Notes under the pieces: model-generated
The model's input: only the letters and a program-made list of their open reading frames with translations
The model's database searches: none
Told to the model about the DNA's origin: nothing
Position numbers and translations under genes: made by a program
Shown here: positions 1 through 5,908 of the stretch, in pieces
Position numbering within the stretch: the first letter of the stretch is position 1
Layout: the number at the start of each line of letters is the position of its first letter
Source of the DNA: Cytophagales bacterium
GTDB taxonomy: Bacteria > Bacteroidota > Bacteroidia > Cytophagales > Cyclobacteriaceae
NCBI GenBank assembly: GCA_003500135.1
Contig: DNTA01000046.1
Coordinates: forward strand, 1-16,525
Direction: 5' to 3'
DNA length: 16,525 nt

Positions 1-198
1 GATTTTGACCGAGGAAAACAGGTGGCTACCTCTTTACTCATATCAATTCTGAAATTGAGTTTATGATTTCAGCAGTTGTCTGAATCACGGATGTATTTTG
101 ATTACGCAGATGACACAGATTTTTTGATTGCGTAGATTTATAATCCATGTAATCCTTTAATCCATCAAATCTTTGATTCTGACAATTTGCAAGTTTCA
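1..198. other. Window edge: repeat-rich DNA, no assignable gene
   Basis: No gene can be supported. On the minus strand an ATG at 41-39 opens a frame that runs off the window edge after 13 codons (MSKEVATCFPRSK). This could be the start of the next restriction-modification gene, but it is too short to judge. From about 91 the sequence carries short related words (gattacgcagat, gattgcgtagat, aatcctttaatcc) of the kind seen around GxxExxY genes. The last 43 bp before the GxxExxY stop region form one half of a direct repeat annotated separately. Confidence 0.5.
142..184 (+). repeat. 43-bp direct repeat, copy 1 (downstream of GxxExxY gene)
   Basis: This matches 580-622 at 37 of 43 positions without gaps, in the same orientation. 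Both copies begin aatccatg and end gattctgaca. The two copies sit directly on either side of the GxxExxY gene, so gene plus one repeat behaves as a unit of about 438 bp. Confidence 0.85.
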
Positions 199-579
199 TC
201 ATAATACCAATCGCTTAAAAGTTAAGCTTTTACTTCCAAAGTTGATAAGTAAACCAACTTCCAATTTATAGGCTTTCAGATAGTTTAATGCCTGAGCCAA
301 GTGTACATCTTCTAAGAGAATAATGGCTTTCAACTCTACAAGTACTTTGCCTTCTACAACAAAATCTGCTCTTCTCGTCCCAATCGGCTCGTCTAAATCC
401 TTGTAGAAAATATCTTGCTCTATTTCTCGATTAAAGTCCAACCCTGCTTGAGACATTTCATATGCCAATGCCCGCTGATAAATCACTTCCTGAAACCCAT
501 TGCCCAAAAACTTATGGACTTCAAATGAAGCGCCGATTATCTTCTCTGTGATGTCCTTATATTTTAATTCTCCACTCAT
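199..579 (-). CDS. GxxExxY family protein
   Basis: A 126-residue protein with the family's namesake motif at residues 28-34 (GFQEVIY: Gly28, Glu31, Tyr34). A later Asp72 and Glu82-x-Lys84 (ADF...VELKA), followed by AQALNYL, is the pattern of a PD-(D/E)xK nuclease-like fold. Length is normal for the family. The biochemical role is not established; members turn up in repeat-flanked positions and near restriction-modification genes. Here it lies 55 nt downstream of the hsdM stop on the same strand and could be cotranscribed with it. The start chosen is the first ATG of the frame; no Shine-Dalgarno sequence is visible, as is usual in Bacteroidota. The 43-bp repeats on both sides suggest it was inserted into the operon rather than being part of it. 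The family call is certain; any nuclease activity is inference. Confidence 0.9.
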   Translation of the reverse strand: MSGELKYKDITEKIIGASFEVHKFLGNGFQEVIYQRALAYEMSQAGLDFNREIEQDIFYKDLDEPIGTRRADFVVEGKVLVELKAIILLEDVHLAQALNYLKAYKLEVGLLINFGSKSLTFKRLVL

Positions 580-622
580 AATCCATGAAATCCTTTAATC
601 CGATTAATCTGTGATTCTGACA
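580..622 (+). repeat. 43-bp direct repeat, copy 2 (upstream of GxxExxY gene)
   Basis: Partner of 142-184 with 37 of 43 identities. It fills most of the gap between the GxxExxY start codon and the hsdM stop codon (635-637), so the insertion point of the unit is essentially the end of hsdM. Weaker similarity (gaca...gtttca) continues for a few bases beyond both copies. Confidence 0.85.
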
Positions 623-634
623 TTTTTCCGTGTT

Positions 635-2089
635 TCAGTCAATGAGTTTTGCAATACTATCCATCACTTCATCTGCTTCTCTATCCAATTTTCCCATTTC
701 TTCCAAAATCTCCTGCGGCTGGCGAAGTGGTGCAGCTTCCGGTGTATTGGGGTTTTTTACGCTCAGGTCAAAGGTGCTTTGGTCAACGTCCTTGATATTC
801 ACCGTCCAGGAGTTTTCACTATCAGAAAAGGTTTTTTGGAGTTCTACAAACTCTGCCAGGTCATTTTCATTGAGCGGATTGGTCTTGCCCAAATTGCGGT
901 CAAGTTGTAACTGATAGAACCAAACCTTTTGCGTAGGCTTGCCTTTTTCAAAAAACAGCACGACGGTTTTTACACCTGCACCTATAAAGGTGCCGCCTGG
1001 TAAATCCAACACCGTGTGTAGGTTGCAATTTTGTAGGAGTTCTTTTCGCAACGCAATACTGGCATTATCGGTATTGCTCAAAAAGGTGTTTTTAATCACC
1101 ACACCTGCTTTGCCACCGGCTTTCAAAGTTTTAATGAAGTGTTGCAAAAAGAGTGAAGCGGTTTCACCAGTCTGAATAGGAAAGTTTTGCTTGATTTCTG
1201 CACGTTCCTTTCCACCAAAAGGAGGATTAGCCAACACCACATCATAGCGGTCCTTTTCCTGTATGTCCGCCAGGTTTTCGGCAAGTGTGTTGGTGTGTAT
1301 GATGTTGGGCGCTTCCACACCGTGCAAGATCATGTTCATAATGCCAATGATGTAGGCCAATGATTTCTTTTCTTTGCCGTAAAATGTTCGTTTTTGCAAA
1401 GTTTCCCATTCCTTGGTGCTCAGTTCCTTTCCTGATCTTAGATAGTCGAAGGCTTCGCACAAAAAGCCCGCAGAACCCACAGCGCCGTCATAAATTTTGT
1501 CACCAATTGTTGGGTCAACCACTTTTACAATGGTAGTAATGAGCGGTCGGGGCGTGTAGTATTCACCGCCGTTTCGCCCTGCATTGCCCATGTTTTTGAT
1601 TTTATCTTCATACAGGTGGCTCATTTCGTGCTTCTCAGCATGGGTTCTAAATCGTAACTCATCAATCAGGTTGATGACTTCCCGCAAGTTATAACCGCTT
1701 TGCAAGCGGTTCTTGAGTTCGCTGAAAATCTCACCAATCTTGTAATCGATGGTGTCTGCATTTTCAGCAGAGAGTTTGAATTTGGACAGGTATGGAAATA
1801 GTTTACGATTTACGAAGTCCAGGAGGTCATCACCTGTCAGGGCGTTGTGGTCAATTTTTCCGTCAGGCAATTTGGGTGCTGCCCAGGCACTCCATTGATA
1901 TTCTTTGTCAATAATGGGCGTGTAGGATTTCCCAACCAGTTCTGCTGAAGTGGCACGGTCACGCTCCAGGTCATCCAGGTACTTAAGAAACAATACCCAT
2001 GAAGTCTGCTCTACATAATCCAGTTCGCTTCCGCAACCGGCATCCTTCCACAAGACATCGTCAATATTTTTAAAGGTCTGTTCAAACAT
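635..2089 (-). CDS. hsdM: Type I restriction-modification system methyltransferase subunit HsdM
   Basis: A 484-aa N6-adenine DNA methylase subunit. In type I systems HsdM pairs with the specificity subunit HsdS and, with HsdR, forms the restriction complex. Residues 1 to about 140 are the helical HsdM N-terminal domain (FEQTFKNIDDVLW, FLKYLDDLE). GEYYTPRPL at 175-183 opens the methylase core. The SAM-binding motif I is DGAVGSAGFL (201-210), a variant of the more common DPACGTGGF. The catalytic motif IV is NPPF (288-291, in VVLANPPFGGKE). Length is full and no frameshift is seen. HsdS and HsdR are absent from the window and, if present, should lie beyond position 1. The gene is visibly less A+T-rich than the helicase gene at 5909. 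The subunit call is secure; whether the system is complete is unknown. Confidence 0.96.
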   Translation of the reverse strand: MFEQTFKNIDDVLWKDAGCGSELDYVEQTSWVLFLKYLDDLERDRATSAELVGKSYTPIIDKEYQWSAWAAPKLPDGKIDHNALTGDDLLDFVNRKLFPYLSKFKLSAENADTIDYKIGEIFSELKNRLQSGYNLREVINLIDELRFRTHAEKHEMSHLYEDKIKNMGNAGRNGGEYYTPRPLITTIVKVVDPTIGDKIYDGAVGSAGFLCEAFDYLRSGKELSTKEWETLQKRTFYGKEKKSLAYIIGIMNMILHGVEAPNIIHTNTLAENLADIQEKDRYDVVLANPPFGGKERAEIKQNFPIQTGETASLFLQHFIKTLKAGGKAGVVIKNTFLSNTDNASIALRKELLQNCNLHTVLDLPGGTFIGAGVKTVVLFFEKGKPTQKVWFYQLQLDRNLGKTNPLNENDLAEFVELQKTFSDSENSWTVNIKDVDQSTFDLSVKNPNTPEAAPLRQPQEILEEMGKLDREADEVMDSIAKLID

Positions 2090-2351
2090 TCGTTTTGTTT
2101 ATTTCCGTTTTTCAATTCTTCGTTCTCTCGTCAGCGTTGGCAAAAAAGCAAGGTGCGATAGCACTCTTAGCATGTGCGTCGGCTTTTTCTTTTAATGGGG
2201 CACAACATAAAAATATCACAACCTATTCCTTATCTACCTAATCGTGAATAGGCCCTTCAATCTGTTTAACGACATTAATTTAGGGCTTTTTTGCGCTTTG
2301 TTCAATTCATTTAATTCAAACTATGCTTAATACATAATTTGGGTAAATAAG

Positions 2352-2400
2352 TGGCACAATTCAAACAGAAATCACTGGCACAATTCAAACCGAATAAGCC
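2352..2400 (+). mobile_element. IS21-like terminal sequence, left
   Basis: The 15-mer TGGCACAATTCAAAC occurs twice with a 24-bp period (2352-2366 and 2376-2390). Repeated units of this sort near each end are typical of IS21-family elements. The 49-bp stretch matches the reverse complement of 11394-11442 at 38 of 49 positions without gaps. No istA or istB transposase gene is nearby, so this is a solo or eroded end. The family assignment rests on resemblance to IS21-type ends from memory. Confidence 0.6.
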
Positions 2401-2482
2401 ACTCACCACACCAGCCATAAACTTCCATTATAGCGTGCAATAATTCTACCTGGTACCAATACAAAATATCGAACTACATTTA

Positions 2483-2494
2483 TTGCAAATGCAA
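2483..2494. promoter_or_regulatory. Operator-like palindrome upstream of RES/Xre operon
   Basis: TTGCA-AA-TGCAA is a perfect 5-bp inverted repeat with a 2-bp spacer, 45-56 nt upstream of the antitoxin start. Antitoxins of this group repress their own operon by binding short palindromes through an Xre-type HTH, so this is a reasonable site. It is a prediction from position and symmetry only. Confidence 0.35.
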
Positions 2495-2538
2495 CCAACA
2501 TCACTTAAATTCGTTCATTTAATAAAATAGATTATCAA

Positions 2539-2997
2539 ATGATTACGACTAGTGAAACATCTACTGCGCATTACAAAAAGCTTATTAAGGTCTTAGGAAA
2601 GCGTCATGTCAAATCAAAAATTGAGAGTCCATATGACTTTATTCATATCGCATCCAAAGGCATAAGTGCGGAAGTAATCAAAAATTTCAGAGACTATTTC
2701 AATATTTCGCGCGAGGATACGGCAAACATGCTCAACATCTCCTCACCTACGCTGTACCGTTGGATCAAATCCAACAAGTTCCTCGATCGTAATTATTCCA
2801 TTCTTCTTTTCGAGCTGACCGACCTGTTTTTATATGGCACAGAGGTTTTCAACAGCAAGGACAATTTTATCAAGTGGTTGAACTTGCCAAATACTGCCTT
2901 AGGTGGGTTGGAACCACAGGACCTGCTTGAAGTGCCGGGAGGTATTGCTAAAGTCAAAGATATCATTGGACGTATTGAACATGGCGTTTACAGCTAG
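2539..2997 (+). CDS. Xre/MbcA/ParS-type antitoxin of a RES toxin-antitoxin system
   Basis: A 152-aa antitoxin. Residues about 57-80 are an Xre-like helix-turn-helix (SREDTANMLNISSPTLYRWI) for DNA binding and autorepression. The C-terminal DUF2384 domain (about 99-152) has the family signature WLNLPNTALGG (113-123), the following LEPQDLL, and the usual ending RIEHGVYS. That C-terminal part plugs the active site of the RES toxin. The stop is followed after only 5 nt by the toxin ATG, the classic two-gene arrangement with antitoxin first. Length is normal. The start chosen is the first ATG of the frame, preceded by an A+T-rich leader without a Shine-Dalgarno sequence. The pair appears intact. 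Very sure of the family. Confidence 0.95.
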   Translation: MITTSETSTAHYKKLIKVLGKRHVKSKIESPYDFIHIASKGISAEVIKNFRDYFNISREDTANMLNISSPTLYRWIKSNKFLDRNYSILLFELTDLFLYGTEVFNSKDNFIKWLNLPNTALGGLEPQDLLEVPGGIAKVKDIIGRIEHGVYS

Positions 2998-3002
2998 GAC
3001 AC

Positions 3003-3455
3003 ATGCTGGTATATAGAATTACTGGAAGAAAGCATGCTACAGATATATCAGGCACGGGAGCGGCGATGTACGGCGGTAGATGGAATAAAAAAGGCACACC
3101 GGTCTTATACACAGGAGAAAGCAAAGAAATTGCCTTGTTGGAGACCGTTGTTCATACCCCTCCGATGCTCGTTCCAAATCTTGATATGGTCACCATAGAG
3201 ATACCAGATTCAATTATAGAGTTGAAACCAAATGAGCTCCCTAAAAACTGGATGGATTACCCGGCGCCAACCATATTATCCGAGATTGGGGAACAGTGGG
3301 TCAGCGAATCCAAATCCATTGCCTTAAAAGTACCTAGTTGTATCATACATACCGCAAATAACTATATACTGAACTGCCAACACCCGGAGTACTACAAAAG
3401 CGTGAAGATTGTAGAGCGCGAAAGCTTTCATTTCGACCCAAGACTAACAAGTTGA
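3003..3455 (+). CDS. RES-domain toxin (NAD+-degrading)
   Basis: A 150-aa toxin of the RES family. Characterised members deplete cellular NAD+, by phosphorolysis or hydrolysis, and arrest growth. The family's landmarks are present: Arg5 in VYRI, GGRWN at 24-28 (Arg26), LYTGES (35-40), Glu47 in ALLETV, and Ser112 in LKVPS, followed by NYILN and HPEY (120-130). No key residue is missing, so the protein should be active. It is the second gene of the operon, 5 nt after the antitoxin stop. It ends in a convergent arrangement with the AbiE locus; only the SNase remnant lies between. The NAD+ chemistry is family knowledge. Activity here is inferred from the intact motifs. Confidence 0.95.
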   Translation: MLVYRITGRKHATDISGTGAAMYGGRWNKKGTPVLYTGESKEIALLETVVHTPPMLVPNLDMVTIEIPDSIIELKPNELPKNWMDYPAPTILSEIGEQWVSESKSIALKVPSCIIHTANNYILNCQHPEYYKSVKIVERESFHFDPRLTS

Positions 3456-3459
3456 TAAC

Positions 3460-3615
3460 TCAATCCCTTCCCCTAACCTCCCACGGGGCGAGGGGTTTCG
3501 GATCTGTCCATAGCCCTACCCTATTAGCCCAGGCCTGAATTTCCAGTTCTGCTAGCCTATTATCATCGGAGAATAGTTCAAGCCATACTGAATGCACATA
3601 ATTGTATAGAATAGC
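3460..3615 (-). pseudogene. C-terminal fragment of a staphylococcal-nuclease-like (SNase/thermonuclease) gene
   Basis: Read on the minus strand from 3615, an open frame of about 51 codons ends with TGA at 3462-3460. Its last third reads NRVGLWTDPKPLAPWEVRG. This closely follows the C-terminal signature of SNase-like nucleases, whose usual form is RGLW-DP-P--PWEWR. The preceding LAELEIQAWA fits the helix before that motif. The N-terminal two-thirds with the catalytic Arg and Glu residues are absent and there is no start codon. It directly abuts the truncated AbiEii gene in a different frame, which marks a recombination junction near 3615. Its final codons overlap a GC-rich word (cccct ... agggg, 3470-3495). 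The family call comes from motif recognition on a short piece. Confidence 0.7.
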
Positions 3616-4100
3616 TATATTGAAATGATTTTTAATTTTCCCTCGTCATAAGCGTTTTTCAATATCGGTTCGAATTGCAATACTTCACTTCTTGAAATAT
3701 CAACCTTGACCCGCTTATTTGTTCCAACACCACCAAGAGGGCCAACATAGCTGATATAAAAATTTATCCCACCGTCTTCATGTTCATTATCGTCAATTAT
3801 TTCCAAGGGAATATTCGCTTCATCTTGGATGTATTCAAATACCTCTATAAACCATCCGAAGATTTGTTCATTAGTTATTTCATTATCGGGTAGTGTGTAA
3901 TCTAAATCTTCCGAAAATCGATAATCGTCAAAATAGACCTTTTTCAATACGGTTCCTCCTTTAAAAACGATTGAAGTAGAGAGTTGCTCATGTTGAGCAA
4001 TTCCTTGTAATATCCATGACAGGATATAATCCTTCTCTATCTGTTGATCTCGCACACCAACTTCAAGTGCCTTGTTTTGTAATTCCCCTGGTTTAATCAT
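3615..4100 (-). CDS. AbiEii/AbiGii-family nucleotidyltransferase toxin, C-terminally truncated
   Basis: 161 aa; full-length members are usually about 270-300 aa. The N-terminal nucleotidyltransferase core is intact. It has KDYILSWIL near 23-31, GGT of the nucleotide-binding loop (FKGGTVLKKVY, 47-57), the acidic pair SEDLDYTL (63-70, Asp65 and Asp67), and VKVDIS (131-136) with the third acidic residue. The frame then stops after KLKIISI. Full-length proteins continue from about here into the helical C-terminal half with its conserved EEI-AEK-type motif; that half is missing. The start ATG overlaps the antitoxin stop (ATGA, 4097-4100), so translation is coupled. The sequence past the stop is an unrelated nuclease fragment, so the truncation came from a rearrangement rather than a point mutation. 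Such a toxin is probably inactive or altered; this is inference. Confidence 0.88.
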   Translation of the reverse strand: MIKPGELQNKALEVGVRDQQIEKDYILSWILQGIAQHEQLSTSIVFKGGTVLKKVYFDDYRFSEDLDYTLPDNEITNEQIFGWFIEVFEYIQDEANIPLEIIDDNEHEDGGINFYISYVGPLGGVGTNKRVKVDISRSEVLQFEPILKNAYDEGKLKIISI

Positions 4101-4918
4101 GTGTAGATGGCAGATTTAATGGTTTCAGTTTCCAGGTTTTGCTGAATGCTCCAACGGCTTATCATTTTGCCTGATTTTGGAAGTTCAGTATCCAATAGAA
4201 CGTATGAAGCTGTTTTGGCCTTCAGCAACTGTTTTATAATAATTGATTCAATTTCTAGTGATTCAAGAAGGAACCCTAGTCGCTTTATGACGGCTTGTGA
4301 ATTAAATCTCTGAGCATAGTCAAGAAGATTATCGTATTTGATGTTATCTCGTGATATGTGGATTGCTCTTGCAATTTCCACTATACCACCTGCATAGTCA
4401 GGTTTAAATAGGCAGTCGATGAATGTTTTTTCCAAGTCAGAGCACATTACCTTATTGAAGCTATCAATCCATATTTTTTTGGAACCAAAGAAGTGTTTTT
4501 CATTGTGGAAAATGAATTGAAAATCAACATCCTTTATTGTTATTTTCGAGGGGCGAATTTGCTTATCAACAACAACTTGTTCTTTTAGTGAAGGTTGGGT
4601 GATTAGGTTATGAATTTGCAATGCTGAGTAGTAACCGATATAGTGGTTAACATCTTTCGCAAGATGACCCGCAACAATGTGCCAATCAGGCATAAATGTG
4701 TCAGGATCCTTTTCAAATGGAATGATGTAATAAAGTCCCTTTTTCAAACGCATCAATAAACCGCGCTTAACCATATCACTAAGTAGCTCTTTTAAAGCAC
4801 TTTCACTTGATTGCGGTAATACGTCTATTGCGTCTGCATACGCAAAACAATCCTTACCCATTTGATTGAAATAGGTTAAAATTTGATTGGATTGAGTTGA
4901 TATGTTTTTTGTTCTCAT
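4097..4918 (-). CDS. AbiEi-family antitoxin / transcriptional regulator (type IV TA)
   Basis: 273 aa. The N-terminal winged helix-turn-helix (about residues 9-66, ending MVKRGLLMRLKKGLYYIIP) is the DNA-binding domain that represses the operon in AbiEi proteins. The rest has the AbiEi C-terminal pattern, including HYIGYYSALQIHNL, the mid-region KIWIDSFNKVMCSDLEKTFID and the later YAGGIVEIARAI. In type IV systems the antitoxin does not bind the toxin directly but counters its effect. It is the first gene of the operon and overlaps the toxin start by 4 nt. The regulatory DNA upstream is unusually clear: two copies of a 17-bp near-palindrome and a good promoter. It appears full length, while its toxin is not. 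It may survive as an orphan regulator or as protection against related toxins. Confidence 0.88.
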   Translation of the reverse strand: MRTKNISTQSNQILTYFNQMGKDCFAYADAIDVLPQSSESALKELLSDMVKRGLLMRLKKGLYYIIPFEKDPDTFMPDWHIVAGHLAKDVNHYIGYYSALQIHNLITQPSLKEQVVVDKQIRPSKITIKDVDFQFIFHNEKHFFGSKKIWIDSFNKVMCSDLEKTFIDCLFKPDYAGGIVEIARAIHISRDNIKYDNLLDYAQRFNSQAVIKRLGFLLESLEIESIIIKQLLKAKTASYVLLDTELPKSGKMISRWSIQQNLETETIKSAIYT

Positions 4919-4927
4919 AGTTTAAAT

Positions 4928-4944
4928 GTCAGCTTTAAACTGAC
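4928..4944. promoter_or_regulatory. AbiE operator, proximal copy
   Basis: A 17-bp near-palindrome, GTCAGCTTTAAACTGAC, with seven of eight base pairs symmetric around a central T. It lies 10 bp upstream of the antitoxin start and just after the predicted -7 element. A repressor bound here would block initiation. It matches the distal copy exactly, with 22 identical bases including flanks. Confidence 0.75.
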
Positions 4945-4955
4945 TACAATGATAT

Positions 4956-4986
4956 GAAAAGTAATTTGTTTTAACTACGTTTCAAA
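4956..4986 (-). promoter_or_regulatory. Predicted Bacteroidota-type promoter of the abiE operon
   Basis: Read on the minus strand: TTTG (4986-4983), a 19-nt spacer, then TACTTTTC (4963-4956). This fits the phylum's -33 TTTG / -7 TAnnTTTG pattern with one mismatch at the last base. It lies between the two operator copies, as expected for an autorepressed toxin-antitoxin operon. Confidence 0.6.
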
Positions 4987-4994
4987 GTAAAAAT

Positions 4995-5011
4995 GTCAGC
5001 TTTAAACTGAC
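4995..5011. promoter_or_regulatory. AbiE operator, distal copy
   Basis: An exact second copy of the 17-bp near-palindrome, starting 67 bp from the first and just upstream of the -33 element. Similarity continues for about 14 more bases (10 of 14 match) beyond the palindrome. Paired sites on both sides of the promoter suggest cooperative binding by two antitoxin molecules. Confidence 0.75.
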
Positions 5012-5058
5012 TGAATTGATACGAATCATAATTGCTGTGTTACACCATGGCGGGGGAG

Positions 5059-5122
5059 ATTTTAGCTCTTTTGGTTTTTTCAGAGTTGGTATAGCATGGG
5101 CAAAAACCAAATGTGCTAAAAT
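5059..5122. repeat. Long hairpin with 21-nt arms
   Basis: The left arm is 5059-5079: ATTTTAGC, TCT, then TTTGGTTTTT. The right arm is 5102-5122: AAAAACCAAA, TGT, then GCTAAAAT. The 8-bp and 10-bp blocks pair perfectly and the 3-nt blocks pair only at the middle C-G, giving 19 of 21 pairs around a 22-nt loop. It is too long and symmetric to be chance. It could be a mobile-element remnant, a structured RNA or a bidirectional terminator; no run of U follows in the canonical position. Confidence 0.8.
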
Positions 5123-5323
5123 GCGCGGTGGGTCTACGTTACGGCATGAAACCTAACTACAATATATCAACACCTCTTCCTGATATAACCGCTATTTGGG
5201 TGGATATCCGGAAGTCACTGCTAAGATAGTTATTTTTTGTAAAGGTTTTAAAAAGGAGGTAGTCCGAATGTACATGGTTGTTGCTTCGCAATGCATTACA
5301 GTGAAAGGACATATTTGCCTTTA

Positions 5324-5370
5324 AGCTCTGATGAAATCCTTACAGGATTTATCAGAATTCTCATCCGAAC
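5324..5370 (+). repeat. 47-bp hairpin repeat, copy 1
   Basis: Identical over all 47 bases to 16391-16437. It folds into a hairpin with outer stem TCTGAT / ATCAGA, a bulged G, inner stem AAATCCT / AGGATTT and a 3-nt loop TAC. The two exact copies 11 kb apart, both in intergenic DNA, mark an interspersed palindromic repeat family. The short frame across it (5291-5479) is an artefact of the repeat. Confidence 0.9.
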
Positions 5371-5473
5371 CAGGCAGGCTCTTCATTTGCTCATACCCAC
5401 GAGGCATGCGCTTCATCCCCTCGCGAATCTTCGATATCTGTCAATTCGATTACTTATAAATGTAAATGATAAC

Positions 5474-5506
5474 CTCTGAACCACTGAACCCATGAACTTT
5501 TGAACT
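5474..5506 (+). repeat. TGAAC-type short tandem array
   Basis: Four TGAAC words at 7-10 nt intervals (tctgaaccactgaaccc ...). The same word series occurs at 16061-16095, and in reverse complement (ggttcag) at 15811-15869. Confidence 0.65.
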
Positions 5507-5820
5507 GATTGCATTTCTTTTCTTAACGCTACGCTTTCTGAATTTCTTCACGCATTTCGTTCAAGGCCGGGTTAAGAGGGTTAATTGTTTTTTCCCTTTC
5601 GTCCCAAATCCTCAACTCACCAAATCCACCCTTTTCCCCCTTTCGTCCCAAATCACCAACTCCCCGACTCCCCAAATCAACTTCATCCCCCCTCTCATAA
5701 AAAAGCAATTTTCTCATTCTGAACAATCAGATCAGGATAAATAAATTGAACAAAGCCCAAAAATGCCTTAAATTAAAGCGATAAAACACATTGAACGATC
5801 TATTAGGAATTAAGGATATA

Positions 5821-5904
5821 ATGTGTATGAACGATATTTCATTTCGCAATGCATTGGCATATAGGCTGAGAACAGCCATGCAATTACTAGTCCATCGATT
5901 TTAG
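5821..5904 (+). CDS. Small upstream ORF (27 aa) before the helicase gene
   Basis: ATG at 5821, TAG at 5902-5904, only 4 nt before the helicase ATG (5909). The peptide (MCMNDISFRNALAYRLRTAM, then QLLVHRF) is basic and could form an amphipathic helix. AAGGA lies 6 nt before the start, one of the few Shine-Dalgarno-like sequences in the window. The close spacing would allow coupled translation of the helicase. I do not recognise a family. It may be a leader peptide, a small protein, or chance in A+T-rich DNA. Confidence 0.3.
   Translation: MCMNDISFRNALAYRLRTAMQLLVHRF
5857..5881 (+). promoter_or_regulatory. Leader hairpin 28 nt upstream of helicase start
   Basis: GGCTG (5864-5868), loop AGAA, CAGCC (5873-5877), extended below a 3-nt bulge by GCAT (5857-5860) pairing ATGC (5878-5881). 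It lies inside the small upstream ORF, so ribosomes on that ORF would open it. It has no U-run after it and is not a terminator. Confidence 0.4.
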
Positions 5905-5908
5905 AATA

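Larger units (their letters stand above)
2090..2538. other. Intergenic region between divergent hsdM and RES/Xre loci
   Basis: 449 bp with no gene, acting as the divergent control region. It contains inverted repeats: AAAAAGC / GCTTTTT at 2143-2149 and 2182-2188, with GTGC-gata-GCAC (2153-2164) nested inside; and CCTATTC / GAATAGG at 2222-2228 and 2246-2252. It also holds an IS21-like end (2352-2400), the palindrome TGGTACCA (2451-2458) and an operator-like palindrome (2483-2494). No convincing TAnnTTTG promoter was found for either gene. Confidence 0.5.
4919..5908. other. About 1 kb between abiE and the helicase gene
   Basis: No large gene. In order it holds: abiE control elements (4928-5011); a long hairpin (5059-5122); a short frame starting at an ATG (5146-5229, 27 codons, starts MKPNYNISTP) that I cannot assign; an 18-codon frame (5268-5324) behind a strong AAGGAGG, rare in this phylum; the 47-bp hairpin repeat (5324-5370); a TGAAC-rich array (5474-5506); degenerate C-rich repeats containing tttcgtcccaaatc twice (about 5596-5690); and a 27-codon upstream ORF with a hairpin just before the helicase. 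The 13-mer ttcgcaatgcatt occurs at 5285-5297 and 5843-5855. Confidence 0.55.

Noticed and set aside
1..41. Start of hsdS on the minus strand
   Set aside because: Only 13 codons are visible and they do not resemble a recognisable HsdS N-terminus.
142..622. CRISPR array
   Set aside because: Only two repeat copies separated by a full gene; no spacer-length periodicity anywhere in the window and no cas genes.
2143..2188. AAAAAGC / GCTTTTT inverted repeat as an integron-type attC site
   Set aside because: It has some symmetry but I could not find matching core-site pairs, and no integrase or cassette series is present.
3470..3495. GC-rich CCCCT / AGGGG hairpin as a terminator between the RES and AbiE loci
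   Set aside because: Only 5 outer pairs with a poorly pairing interior and no U-run; it also falls inside the SNase remnant's reading frame.
5291..5479. 62-aa plus-strand frame
   Set aside because: It runs through the 47-bp hairpin repeat and low-complexity flanks; the peptide is rich in repeated Leu/Arg/His words and has no protein-like pattern.
5529..5726. 65-aa minus-strand frame
   Set aside because: The Gly/Glu/Arg-rich sequence comes from degenerate C-rich repeats (tttcgtcccaaatc). The last 18 residues look more protein-like, but not enough to support a gene.
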